DNA of 41,567 nt, from positions 1 through 41,567 of the forward strand of contig CAXKVV010001673.1 in the NCBI GenBank assembly GCA_964058805.1, read 5' to 3'. The notes below the pieces were generated by a model. That model was not told the DNA's origin, did not search any database, and saw only the letters and a list, made by a program, of their open reading frames with translations. The DNA is from Schoenoplectus triqueter. Its lineage: Eukaryota; Streptophyta; Magnoliopsida; Poales; Cyperaceae. The translations under genes and the position numbers were made by a program. Below, piece by piece: positions 11,274 through 22,974 of the stretch; positions within the stretch are counted from its first letter, which is position 1; the number at the start of each line of letters is the position of its first letter.

Positions 11274-11642
11274 TGTATAGTCAATTAGCGGATCCGAATC
11301 TGCTGCCATTAGTGTGAGTGTGAAGACCGGATCTAACTAATAGGGATGAATTTTATTTTTTATATTAATAACCCCATTTACTATAAATATAATGATAAAA
11401 TCTGCTATCACAACTATAACAGAAAATATGAATCCCTCAATTAAGAAGTTGTTGTTTCTCACGCCTGTGGCAGTGCGCACACGTGTCATGTGTGCCCTTC
11501 AAAAACACAAAAAGCTACTTTCTATTTTCGTACAATTAGAAAGAAATTTCTTTTGTGGCTGTCAATTTTTGCGGTTGCTTGCTCGTGACTTCCGTACAGA
11601 GTTTGGAGAAAATTTATCCTACAGAAATTGATGACTGATGAG

Positions 11643-13560
11643 TAGTTTTATAAATTCGGGACGAGTAGGTTTTTGACGGGTCGGCGGGTTTTTGACGGGT
11701 CGGCGGGTTTTTGACGGGTCGGCGGGTTTTTGACGGGACGGGTTAATGTGTTATGACGGGACGGGTTAATGTGTTATGACGGGACGGGTTAATGTGTTAT
11801 GACGGGGCGGGTTATCACGGATTCATTTTGGAGGGTTTGGCCGTGATTTGTCTTTGACTCGTCGGATTGGGCGGATCAGGACGGGGCGGGTTCAAATTTT
11901 TTATTCTAAAATTCTGAAAAATTTAAATAAATTTTCAAAAATTCCGAAAATTTCAAAATCAATTATTAAAAATATTTAAAATATATAAATACTTATATTA
12001 TTGACCAAAAAAATATTTTTTCTTTTTTTCAAAGTTAAAAAATAATCAAAAAATTCTAAAAATTGTACAAAACCAAAAATAATTAATTAAAAAATTAAAT
12101 AAAATCTTAAATGATATGACTTAAAATAAATTAAAATAAAATTTTAAATGATATAAAAAATTATTTTTTTATTTTTTTTTCATTTCTTCAAAGTTCAAAA
12201 ATAAAAAATTGTAAAAAATAGAAAATAATTATATAAAAATTAAATAAAATCTTAAATGATATGACATAAAATAAAAATAAAGTTAAATAAAATTTTAAAT
12301 GATATAAAATATTATTTTAATTTTTTGTCATTTTTTTCAAAGTTCAAAAATAATAAAATAAATTCAAATAAATTCTAGAAATTTTTTAAAAACCTAAAAT
12401 AATTTAAAATGATATAACTTAAGTAAAAATTTAAATAAAATCTTAAAGAATTCGAATAAAATGATATAACTTTAAAAAATTGAGAAAAAAATTAAAATAG
12501 ATGAGTTATAAATAAAATTACCCTTCTCGTTTATTTTGGAATTGGGACTGGTTATGTAATACATAGGCGGAGTTCTATTTTTTTTTGGTTTGTAAAGTTT
12601 ATTATAAAAAAAATCAAATAAGAATTATAAATGCTAAAAAAAATATTAAAAATGGGAAAAATAAAGAATATAAGTGTTTAAAAATATCATCTAAAAATTT
12701 GAGTTCATATACCATAACTCATTTTCTGACATACCATTTGAGTCTCTATCAGCTTCTGTCAAAAATTCACCGGATGATTGTTCTATGGGTGCATGTTAAT
12801 TACGTTGTTATGCATCAAACCAATCTTTCAAGCATACGAGTCGTTCGAATGTCTTTGCACCCAATCTGCTGTGTTTATCTGTTAGTATCATGTTTGCTGA
12901 AACTAAAGCATGATTCGGAAGGGGCGGTTGACACGGGCACGATAAATATATCATGTGCCATAATGCGCGAGAGTTGAATATACAGTTTCAATCCTCTTCC
13001 AATAACCGAGAATGTCAATACTGTCGGATTCCATATTTCCTAAAAATAACTAACTAATTCATTCATATTTGTTTGCATTTGTGAGTCGTCATCTTCCTCC
13101 AAGTCTCGCAATAATGCAGACCGACTATTGCTCCTAACATATTTCAAAAAATAAAATATTAGTCTCACAATATTATAATAATATAATGAGTTTGAATATT
13201 ATAAATATGTTAGATTTTAATACCTCATATTATGAGGATTTGAATAAAATGGTTGATTCATTTGGTTTGCATGAAGTTGAGTGTTATATATATAGGTTGA
13301 ACATTTCTTCTAATGTGGATGTCACACGTTGTTCCTCCCCGATATGTAGTAAATTTAGATTCTTCTTATACCATTTAAACAATCTTATAGTATATTTCTT
13401 CTTGAATTAAGGATGGGGACAATTGGCAAGAATTATAATGAGGGAAACTTCATCCCAATATTTCAGGAATTTCTCTCTCATGACTTCTATAATTGGTGAC
13501 AGAGGCGAGTCACCGTGCACATCCTCCGTGATTCGACGAAGATCTATATTCTCAAGATAC
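11643..13560 (-). pseudogene. Decayed 3' half of an Ac-like hAT element (copy 1)
   Basis: This stretch is collinear with 33844 to about 35612 of the full hAT element, in the same orientation. It starts TAGTTTTATAAATTCGGGAC, similar to the full copy's terminus, continues with G-rich subterminal repeats, then the AT-rich spacer, the hAT dimerisation exon (about 12810-13135, minus strand) and part of the preceding exon (minus strand, 13407-13555, with LRRITEDVHGDSPLSP). Indels and stops break the frames. Homology stops near 13560, so the 5' half is missing. No 8-bp duplication can be checked because the other end is lost. Confidence 0.85.
11670..11800. repeat. Two adjoining minisatellites in the hAT subterminal region
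   Basis: A 19-bp unit (TTTTTGACGGGTCGGCGGG) occurs three times perfectly at 11670-11726 with a partial fourth. Directly after it a 23-bp unit, beginning GACGGGACGGGTTAATG, occurs three times perfectly at 11732-11800. Both units are built from the GACGGG word that also fills the full hAT element's ends, so they are local expansions of transposon DNA. Confidence 0.95.
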
Positions 13561-13971
13561 GGAGGGTTGATAATAAGAATGCAGAGGGTTTTCAACATTA
13601 AAAAATTTAAACACATTTTAAAATATTAAAAATATATATATAATAATTTTTATTATTAAATTAAAAATAATATAATTAACACATGATAATTTATAAAGGA
13701 CCATAAAAATATTATATTATTTTAACAGTTAAAAATTCACCTTAAATATAACATTAATATTACTTTAAATGAGGAGAACTAAAAACTGTATATATATATA
13801 TATATATCATTGGATTCAAATAGATGAAAAAAATTTAAACAAATTCAATGAAGTAGACGCGCAACGATGAAGAAGTTTTAATGAATGTAACATATACGAG
13901 AGATTAGAAGATTTCACCCTCTTATTGAATATAATAATTAGTCTCTTTTTTAGTTATATTTTTTAAGAGTT
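13561..13971. other. AT-rich spacer between hAT fragment and LTR-like block
   Basis: No gene seen. It contains AT-dinucleotide runs, for example near 13789-13807. It may be further decayed transposon DNA, but nothing recognisable remains. Confidence 0.5.
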
Positions 13972-14025
13972 AAGATTGTCACACCCAAAATAAATAAAAT
14001 GGATTAGGGATATTTAATCCCGCCA

Positions 14026-14051
14026 CGTACGCACGACGAGACGTGCGTACG
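14026..14051. other. Perfect 10-bp hairpin inside the LTR-like block
   Basis: CGTACGCACG (14026-14035) pairs perfectly with CGTGCGTACG (14042-14051) around the loop ACGAGA. It lies about 50-75 bp from the block's end. In the minus reading this is just before the LTR 3' terminus, where a transcript structure could matter; that role is inference. Confidence 0.85.
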
Positions 14052-14667
14052 GAAGACTAAATGAATAAAATAAAGCAAATCACAGAATAAACAAAATAAT
14101 AATAATATAAATATACATGACCATACAGTCCAGAATGAACAAAGAGAATACAACGCCTACATAGAAGGGGGCTAGCTCCATCGGAATTGGCAGCAATCTC
14201 TCAAATAAAAACCCAAAAGAAAGAAATAAGACTCAAAACCCGATGGATCCTATCTGACTACCCGGCTCACATGCAATTGCAGCGAAGCATCTCTGTCATC
14301 GCGCAGGACTGTCCCTAGCACTCACCCTAGCAAAAATTCCGAACCTGAAAATATCTGGATCCCACATCCACCGTGGAAACGTGAGTAATTTTATAAATTA
14401 CTCAGTACGGATTTAGATCCAGCCTTAAGATTTGATCTTCTTTCCTAGACCGGACCCAAAAACCGATATTTGAAATGCAGTATAATATTGGTGAGTAAAT
14501 ATAATAATATTATTATGCACATATGACCTACATGATATGACATGATATGGTAAAAAAACCCGAAATAAAAAATTCTGTGGAAATAATAATATAATATAAA
14601 GTATAATGTACGAGAGTCAAACACCCGTAATAAATATCCAGATTATAAATTTACCAGACTCATCCCG

Positions 14668-14748
14668 AGCGGGCATTACCAGGGCCCAACTTACTAACTC
14701 GGGTCTTGCCTAAGCGGGCATTGTCAGGGCCTAACTTACTAACTTAGG
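14668..14748. repeat. Two-copy tandem repeat, 45-bp period
   Basis: The segment AGCGGGCATTACCAGGGCCC and following bases (14668-14703) recurs with a few changes at 14713-14748, separated by 9 bp. Confidence 0.85.
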
Positions 14749-14963
14749 ATTTTATATTTGTGCAGCGGCAACGCCACACAAACGACAATTCGGGCTCCCG
14801 AGGTGATAACGCCCTAGGAGAGTGAACGGCTATAAAGCATGTACTCTGATCTGCTGAATCTGGTAATTTACCTTACAAAAATAGAAACAAACGGATAAAG
14901 TATGTCTTCAGTTGTCATATCGTAAAAAGAAGATGACTACCAGTGAATTAACAAATCGAAAGC

Positions 14964-15091
14964 AAATAGGAGCCTACACTGTACCAACCAAGGGTCAGAG
15001 GACCGCATCCCGTAAAGGTGTCAAAACGAAATATAAACAAATGGGAGCCTACACTGTACCCACTAAGGTCAGCGGACCGCATCCCGACTTT
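14964..15091. repeat. Two-copy tandem repeat, 75-bp period
   Basis: GGAGCCTACACTGTACC and GGACCGCATCCCG recur at a 75-bp step (14964-15038, then 15039 to about 15091). A third partial echo, CTGTACCAACTAAGGGCC, follows at about 15094. Open frames here arise from the repeat. Confidence 0.85.
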
Positions 15092-18000
15092 CTCTGTACC
15101 AACTAAGGGCCAAAAGAGAAAGCCCTTCGGACAATACTAGGATCCTAAATAAGCCGGATAAATATAATAATATAATAGCACGAAATAGATTTCAGTCTTA
15201 GATATGGCCGCCCACACTAAACACTGAAGTACACGGTATCCTAATCGCTCAAATTTGGATTAAAAATTTAATCATAAAAAGAATAATAATAAACTATAAT
15301 AAAGATCAAAAGAAAACACTCTCACACAGCCGAATCCGCCAAATGACAGGATCGATGGATAACCCGACAGGCAAACATGCGCAGTACATATACAGACCGG
15401 TGGGTCCCACGGGCCTATGGATCACCGTACGTAACCACAACGGTCTGGTTATGCAAGGCAACTTAGACTGGGAACTACCCGGTCCGTCTCTCAGCACTCT
15501 CATGCATTTAATGCATGATTAACTACCTAACTTAATTAATAATGAGTAATAGTAATAATATTTTCCTAATAATTATAATCTACCACTTGGATTATTTAAT
15601 TCTATCTAATCCTATCTCGGGACTATTTCCCGAATCCTACTCCTATCCTGTCTACGTGCAGTATGACATGATATGACATGTGAATGCGGGTATGTCTCAA
15701 ATATGATGGTCAATTTACCGGATGCATATGACAAGTCAGATTTAGTCTATACAAATTTTTGGTCAGAAATACCGCAGTTCAGATTCTTTTGAAAAATATT
15801 TTTTTATTTTCGGTTTGGGTTCTTAATTCTGAAGAAAGAAAATTAAATCCCAGGAAATCGTACCTAGGAGTGCTGGTGAGGATCACGGAGTCGCTATACT
15901 CCGGAGGTAGAACACCGGCCTCGGGGTCGGTGTCTGTGTACGTCTGGTCGGGAGTGACCTCGTACTCCGCGAGTGGATCCGAGTCGATTATATCACCTAT
16001 TTTAATTTAAATTAGATATTTATTAGTTTCAACTTGATTTACTTCATAATTAATAATTAAATTAGATTGATAATTTAATTAAATGTTTGTTCGGGTTTTA
16101 TCGTCTTTTCTTGAAAAAATTTCAGCAACATTTCTGCTGCATATATGCGGTGTCGGAAAAAGTCTAACTAACGTGGTTTTTATTCATAATGCCACATATG
16201 TCCTTTTTATCATCTTTTTATACGTTTATTATATTTTGCTCGGGTTTGTAGATTTTAGTTATTTAATTTCGTTAGGGTTTAGAAATGAATCCATTTCTTG
16301 ATTAAATTCAAGTTCCGATCAAAATTATCATTTGTTTTACTTGTTCAATATTTTTATCGTGTTTTATTTAGTAAGGATTAAGTCATTAATCATTCGATAT
16401 CAACAATAATAAAGTATACGCACATCGGGATAATTATAAGAATCATTATTCATTTTATTAATTTTACTTCGATTACATATAAAACTTACAATACAACGGA
16501 ATAAGAAAAAAAATCCTACGGAATGAACTAAAACTAAAATAAAACAACAATTAAGATTAAAATAAAGTAAAAATAGAGAAATTGATTAATATACATTATA
16601 TATATAATAATTTATTTTAATATCCTTTTATTTATTTTAAAAGTAGAGAAATTGATTAATATATATTCTAATATATATATATTAATTCTATTATAATTAT
16701 TATTCTTATTATATTCTTAAATTATATAATTTACCTTATTACATATATTAATATTATGTTTTTAATAGTTTGAAAAAAATAGTTCAAAGTAATAAATAAA
16801 ACAAGAGAGAAAAAAAATAAAAGCAATTAAATCAATTGAAGAAAATATTTTATTTTATTTCTGTGTTGGTGTTTTAATGTTCGGGATCATACGCTGACTA
16901 CCAAATCATTGGTGCCAATGCACCGATATCCCAAATCGGGGGCAGTCAGGTAATATAATCATTTCCCGATCTTTAAGTTTACGTTATTAATAATGGGTAC
17001 CGCCAAACCTTTCGGGGCGACTTCCAATTCATTAATCATATTTAAATTTAATCACTTTATTTTTTGGGACTTTTAATTATTGAGCCTTATTTAATTACTC
17101 CTAATCCTAATTACGTTATAAGTTCATTTATATTTTATTTCTCGGCCCAATAATGATTTTCTTCTAAGTCCTAGATTTTTGTTTTGGGCCAGATCTTTCT
17201 TGTTAATATTCCATTCCTAACCATTTAGCTTAGGCCCAACTAAATTTAATTATTTTCAATTTAGCCACAACTTAATCGAATCCGGCTAACATAACACCAC
17301 TACCAGCAATAGACCAGATAGAGAAATCAATCCAATCGAGTAACCAAGCCACAAAGCCAACAACAACAAGCACAGAACACAGGACATGCAACAAGTCAGC
17401 AAAAATACCAGCAAAACAAAGACAGTAAGGTTCTCAGATGGTACCAGATTTGCAATAACCTGGTATAGAGGTGGCATTACAGTACGGGTTAATACCGAAA
17501 TCACTAGCAGTACAAGGGGGGGGGGGTAAAACCAGCACAACCACAATTACAGAGGCAACATCAAAATAGAGTCCAAGTGCAACACCAAATAAAATCCCAG
17601 ATACAAAAACGACAGCACAAGACTAGAGATCAGGCAGTAAGCAACAGAGGGAATCAAAGCCATGCATCTATGGCCTCGCTTCACCGGTACCAAATTGGTA
17701 CCAGTGTACCAAAGCTCACAAACAGACAAGGTATGAATCAACGATATATCCAGCAACAAGAGCAATACAAGCAAACCCAGAATCAGTGCCAAACTACCTA
17801 GTATGTTAGTGGTTTAACAGATCGAATCACAAGTAAGGAAATCAAACAATCATAACAGGCACTACTAGGCACAAAGCAACAACATGGTATGAGCCCAAGC
17901 CCGTACCACACCAGAGTGCTGGCGTATTCACAAGCATCGGGTGGATACCCACAGAAATTAATTAGAGTGAAAACAACAGAAGAACAACAGGGTTAAAGAT

Positions 18001-18993
18001 CTTAGGGTTCACCAGTAAACAAGCACGGAGCCAGTCAGGGTCAAAGGGACCGATCAGTGAGCAACATGGGTGAAATCAAGCAAGGTAAAGTCCTCTTCTA
18101 GAGCTCCGGCCTCTACTCCCCTTTTTCCTACTTAAATCGAATTTCTCAACCAAGTTTAGAGTTTTGTTCTTATCAATGTATTCTCAACACATGAGAGCAA
18201 GCAACGAAAGCAAGAGAAAAGGGGAGGGGCCAGGAGACTCCTTTAAAGGAGAAAAGGAAATAAAAAATTCGAGGCACAAGCCAGAAAAAGTGGATCGGGT
18301 ACAACAACGAAATCATCGCTCAACAGTCACACCAGGGGGTAAACGGCGAAACCGGTGAGCTAAAGTCCGGTCGGAGGTGACGGGCCAGTGGCCACTGACA
18401 GGGATGTGATCGGGGGGCGCGGGAGAGGGCGGAAGGAAAAATCCCCTCGCCAAGGCATGGTGAAAAGGGGAAAGGACAGAGAGTGGGTCGGCGAAAATCA
18501 GGGGTCAGAGAGATAAAAATCGCGAGTAAGAGAGGAGGGGAGAGACAAGGGGGACGGAAGTGACGGCATTGATTGCCGAATTAAATGAGGGAGAAAGAGA
18601 ATTCCAAGGGGGAATTAAATGCAGAGACAGAGAAAAAATTTAGGTAATACGGGATCCTCTGCGGCCGGGGATTTGTGAACACTGATGTGGTAAGTTTGTA
18701 TTGCTAATTAAATTTCTAAACAAAATATCATATTTATTGTTATTATTGTGAATTATTATTTCCCTTATTAACAATCCAACCCGGGTTAAATCCAGAGAGT
18801 ATTTAGAACATTTCCGATCTTATTAAATGAAATGAATTAACGTTTTTGATTTAATTTATTTTAAGTGATTATTCATTTTATATCGATTGATCATTAGATA
18901 ATATCGTAATTACGCTTTACCTTTATTTAATTATTTACAGACTTAATTAAATTAATTATTGAATTATTTGTTTTAAATTTAAATTGTATTCTT

Positions 18994-18997
<4 letters not shown>

Positions 18998-19026
<29 letters not shown>
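18998..19026. repeat. TA dinucleotide microsatellite
   Basis: About 14 TA units lie in the last 165 bp of the LTR-like block. Confidence 0.9.
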
Positions 19027-19029
<3 letters not shown>

Positions 19030-19205
19030 CTTAGCTATTTGTCCATCTATAGTTGTATAATTATATTTATGTTTCTTAAATTGTTATTTTAAGTTATTTA
19101 CTAATTTATTTGTTATATTAATTTTTTTATTATTTCTTAATTAAATTTCACAGTTTGACAAAGATCGAGGCCACTCTCTCTTATTCTGGACCATTTACTC
19201 AATTA

Positions 19206-19671
19206 GATCTAAGTAAGGGTATTAATTATCGACCCGATCTGATGGGTTAATCCGATTCGAATCTGAACTCGATTCGATCTGACATGATTTGAAAATGATT
19301 GAATCGGGTATGGGTTTAATTTTTTTCAACCGAATCGAGTATGGGTTTAATTTTTTCACCTGAATCGGGTCGGATCGGATTTGGGTCAACCCGACCCAAC
19401 CCAATTAATTATGTTTTTTGAAGTAATTTTATTATTTGATAATAATTAAAGCTTAAATATACACTAATTAATATTAATTATAAATTAATCAATATTAATT
19501 CTTTAAAATTATATAAAAATAATTAATAAATATTTAATTATGTTACACGGATCGGGTCGGGTCGGGTATGGCTTAAGATTTTTTTATCCGAATTTAATCG
19601 GGTCGGGTTCAAATCGAGTCAAAAAAATAATAAAATAATGCGACCCGACCCATTGACACACTAGATCTAAG
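19206..19671. mobile_element. hAT-type MITE, 450 bp, with GATCTAAG duplication
   Basis: The element itself is 19214-19663. GATCTAAG occurs at 19206-19213 and 19664-19671 as an 8-bp target duplication. The ends TAAGGGTATTAAT and TAGTGTGTCAATG (reverse complement of the right end) are imperfect inverted repeats of the TAG type usual for hAT elements. Both subterminal parts are rich in CGGGT and CGACCC words, and the interior is AT-rich and noncoding. It resembles 39474-39858 in ends, subterminal words and interior. It lies only 40 bp from the LTR-like block. Confidence 0.85.
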
Positions 19672-20054
19672 GCATGATTGCAATTTCGGTCATATTATTT
19701 AATCAATAATAAAAATAGTTTCTTACCAAACTTCATTATTTTTTACTCCGAAGTTTTAAAAAATCATTTCCAAACTTCCTATTTTCGTGGAAAATCATTA
19801 CATTATGGAGAGCTGGAAAATTCATATAAATATAAAATTCAAAATTCAAAATTTGTAATTAATTTACACTTAAAATTAAATAGTACGATATGAATAAACA
19901 AAATTTTGTGCTGAATTTAATTTCGTGCGCTGGAGATGACAAGAAATTTATCATTCTTGGTCTCCCACAGTTATCCGCTTTCCTCTTTTTTTTTTTGTTT
20001 CCCAAATTATTGCCCGAATAGATTGATTGCAATTTGCAAGACGGTCATGAGTCA
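19672..20054. other. Intergenic, no gene seen
   Basis: AT-rich spacer between the MITE and the second hAT fragment. The short ORFs show no recognisable features. Confidence 0.5.
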
Positions 20055-21240
20055 TGAGTATTGTGTTATAATAAACCGTCCGGTCAGATCCGAGCCGTGG
20101 CCGCAACCAGCCCCGACTCAAACCGTACTCAAATTCATCAGACCCGTGACCCGTTAGAACCGACGGGTCTAGCATAGAAGTGGGCAAATTTTTTTGAAAA
20201 AAACCGGTGTTAGACCCAACCGATTTTAGACCCGTCTTGACACGACCTGACCCGTCCAACCCGTGATAATCCGTGCCTAACCCGCCCTGACCCGACTGGG
20301 AATAAAACGCGAGAAACCCGAGAATCCAACCCGTCCGACCCGACCACTTTACCCGTTAAACCCGCTAAAATTAAAAAAAAATCAAAAAAATTCAAACAAA
20401 AAAATCAAAATCATAATTCAATTTTTTTTTCCTATAAATACCACTCCATTTAATCTTATATCCTCACACAAACAATTTCACTATATCTCTCTTCTCAATT
20501 CTCTAAACCAAACTCTTTCTCGTTAATTCATTAATATTTAAGTATTAGTAATTCTCTAATTATATTATTATAGTAATTTTGTTACATTATTCAGAAAAAA
20601 AATCAAAAATATTTATATTAGTGTTATTTAGTTATTATTGTCAATTTAGCATTCGTTATATTATCTGTCATTAATTCGTTTTAAAGTTTCGGGCTTTCGA
20701 CAATCTTTCGATTCTGACAAAAAAATGTTAGTTATTAGTATATATTATATTTTTCAATTAGTATTTTATAATTAGTAATTAGTTTTTTTAATATATATAT
20801 TTGTATTCTTTTTTACCATTCATTTCTTTTAATTAGTTTTTATTAGATTCTTTATTTTTTGTAATTAGTTATATTTTTAATTTATAATAATTAGTTCTTT
20901 CTTATAGAATATTCTTTAATAATTATTTTTTAAATTAACATTTACATTCTTTAATTTTTTTTATCATCAGTTTCTTTTAATTAGTTTTTTTGGTTATATT
21001 CTTCATTTTTTTGTTACATTCTTTATTTAATTAGTTATATTTTAATTTTCAATAATTATTTTTTTATATTTATAACGTTAATTATATTCCTTTTAATATT
21101 TTTTTTAGCAATATCAAATGGTATCTTCCAATCTCTCTCATGCAAAAGAAATGACAAATCGATTGAGCATTGAAATTTTTAAGTAAAAAATACCACGTTC
21201 TAACTCTCCAAACACATACTATCAACAAAATCTTGTTATT
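20055..21240 (+). pseudogene. Decayed 5' end of the Ac-like hAT element (copy 2)
   Basis: This matches, in opposite orientation, about 38480 to 37230 of the full hAT element. It begins near GAGTATTGTG, continues with C-rich subterminal DNA, a TATA box, the transcribed leader, the 5'-UTR intron with its TTTTTTAG acceptor, and the first coding bases. The start reads MVSSNLSHAKEMTNRLSIEIF, against MASPNPSQAEEMTHRLSVEIF in the full copy, then hits a TAA after a further Lys. Similarity fades after the SNxPNxYYQQNL segment near 21240, and the rest of the transposase is absent. Confidence 0.85.
20433..20440 (+). promoter_or_regulatory. TATA box of the hAT transposase promoter, copy 2
   Basis: TATAAATA stands in the same place as in the full element (38062-38069, minus strand), and the ~30 bp downstream (ATCCTCACACAAACAA) are nearly identical in both. 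Conservation between copies supports a real core promoter. Confidence 0.7.
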
Positions 21241-22366
21241 GAAACATCTCACGTCTTCACACATACAATTCTGAATTCCCAACTAAAATAAACTCCTTTT
21301 GTTTTATGAAAAGATGATGGCTAATTCCACAAATTTCATAACGAAAAGTTGTTATTGGCAGTAAATTTTAAAATCAGATTCCGTAGGGACCAAAATAGGA
21401 ATTATGGCGAAATCTTTTGTGTGTTAGTTTCATTTAATTTCCTCATCAAGTAATTAAATCGGAAAGGCGCCTTCAATAAGAATATAAAATTAAGAAACTG
21501 ACATAGCCTCACTGAAAATGTCTCTTGTGACAAGAAGACGTAGCTTTTCTAAAATTTTAAGTAATATACCAGTTCAAGTCCAGGACAAATATCTAAAAGC
21601 TAGTCCAATCCTTGCTTTAGCTGATATTTGACATAATTACCTACCAAAAGATGCCATCAATTGTATCAGCCTAGCAGGAAAGCATATTTCCAATGTAAAA
21701 TATCATGCGGTTAGCATTTATAATTAATAATTTGATTACTCAATCCGAGACTAATATGCTATAATTTTTTTTTTACTTTTTTCCCTAAAAGACATTTGAA
21801 AAATTCGAGAACGATTAGCATAGCGAAAGGTCTTTTTTTTTTTAAAAAAAAAATATAGAAATAGAAATATGGATGAATGGAAAGAAAATGAAAAGAAGGA
21901 GAGAAACAAGTAAGAGAAAAATTCTACATTTAGTACAAGCAAGCAAGTAGCTTCCCTCAAAGGAAGGAAACAAAAAAAAAACAAAGACGTGTACTCCACT
22001 CCACTCTTGTTTCCCTTTAAAAAATTTCATAATTTCTGTTTCAGCTCTTCAATTTGTATTTTTCCTCCATGATATATTGAAAGCGAACTTGAATTTGATT
22101 GTCAGTTATAATCCTTATCCAAACTAATGTAAAACTGAGAAAGATGCCGGACTAAATTTTACAGATGCATTTTTCATAACTACACGTTTAATTTATATAA
22201 ATTATAATTTATAATACTTTTTTCCATAAATAAAGTGACTTTGCTGACAGTTCATACTTAGTTGAGGTATGAAATTTGCCGATAATATAATTTGTTAATA
22301 TTTTGACCGTACTACTTCAATAAAAAATAAAAGTCTATAGAATGAAATTTTTTTTATGAACTTACT
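21241..22366. other. Intergenic, no gene seen
   Basis: AT-rich DNA with homopolymer runs, for example A- and T-runs around 21763-21850. The lysine/phenylalanine-rich ORFs are low-complexity. Nothing recognisable. Confidence 0.5.
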
Positions 22367-22974
22367 ATTAGACATAGGAATGTCAATGATATCTTTTTAT
22401 CTATTTATCCAATCCACATTATAATCAATAATATAGATATGTGTAATTTTTTTTATTAACTTAATTGATTTGGATATGGATAAAAAAATCATAAGTAAAT
22501 GAACATGAGTATGGATAAAAGTCATTTTGTACCCATTAACTTATATAATAAATTATTAAAAATATATTTTATATTATTTACAATATAATTAATTTATGCA
22601 ATAAATATTCTTTCCAATACAATATTAATTGCTTTGAGTTTTGTGGAATTTCGCTCTTCTTTTTTCAATATAGAAAGTTACTAAATTATAATTAAAAAAA
22701 TTTATTAGCAAAATAAAGGTGCATTTATATGAAAAGAATGAGTTTGGATATTTTTTTCATGAATGATGATGAAACTAATTAATATATCAATATTATTTGT
22801 TAACATCCGTTATCATTTTAATATCTGTTATTTTAATGGGTACGAGTAAGGTATGAATAAATCTAATTTTACTGAATAAAAATAAGATATAAATAGAAAT
22901 AATTTTAAAAGAGCATGATAAAGAAAATACCTCCACCTAATTGTACCGTATCCATTGACACATCTAATTAGACA
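22367..22974. mobile_element. hAT-type MITE, 592 bp, with ATTAGACA duplication
   Basis: The element itself is 22375-22966. ATTAGACA flanks it at 22367-22374 and 22967-22974. Its ends TAGGAATGTCAATG and TAGATGTGTCAATG (reverse complement of the right end) are imperfect inverted repeats. The interior is AT-rich and shows no transposase. Length, ends and 8-bp duplication fit a non-autonomous hAT element. Confidence 0.87.

Larger units (their letters stand above)
13972..19165 (-). mobile_element. 5.2-kb solo-LTR-like insertion flanked by AAGAT
   Basis: The insertion proper is 13977-19160. It starts TGTCACACCC and ends CAGTTTGACA, so its ends are the inverted pair TGTCA/TGACA with TG...CA termini. 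AAGAT occurs immediately outside both ends (13972-13976 and 19161-19165), a 5-bp target duplication. No second copy of either end lies inside, no gag-pol frame is present, and no primer site or polypurine tract was found, so a solo LTR is the simplest reading. I take it as minus-strand because the GGGTGTGACA end resembles LTR 3' ends of plant Ty3/gypsy elements. It contains tandem repeats, a 10-bp hairpin, an 11-base G run (17516-17526), a GC-rich zone (about 17280-18690) and a TA repeat. The alternative is a large non-autonomous element whose terminal repeats have decayed. Confidence 0.7.

Noticed and set aside
11670..11800. CRISPR-like array
   Set aside because: Units are directly tandem without unique spacers and lie in a plant transposon end.
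17286..17792. Two hydrophobic Leu-rich ORFs on the minus strand, like membrane proteins
   Set aside because: They lie inside the LTR-like block and arise from pyrimidine-rich repeats; frames are short and unconnected.
13977..19160. Complete two-LTR retrotransposon
   Set aside because: No second copy of either end, no primer site, no polypurine tract and no gag-pol were found inside.
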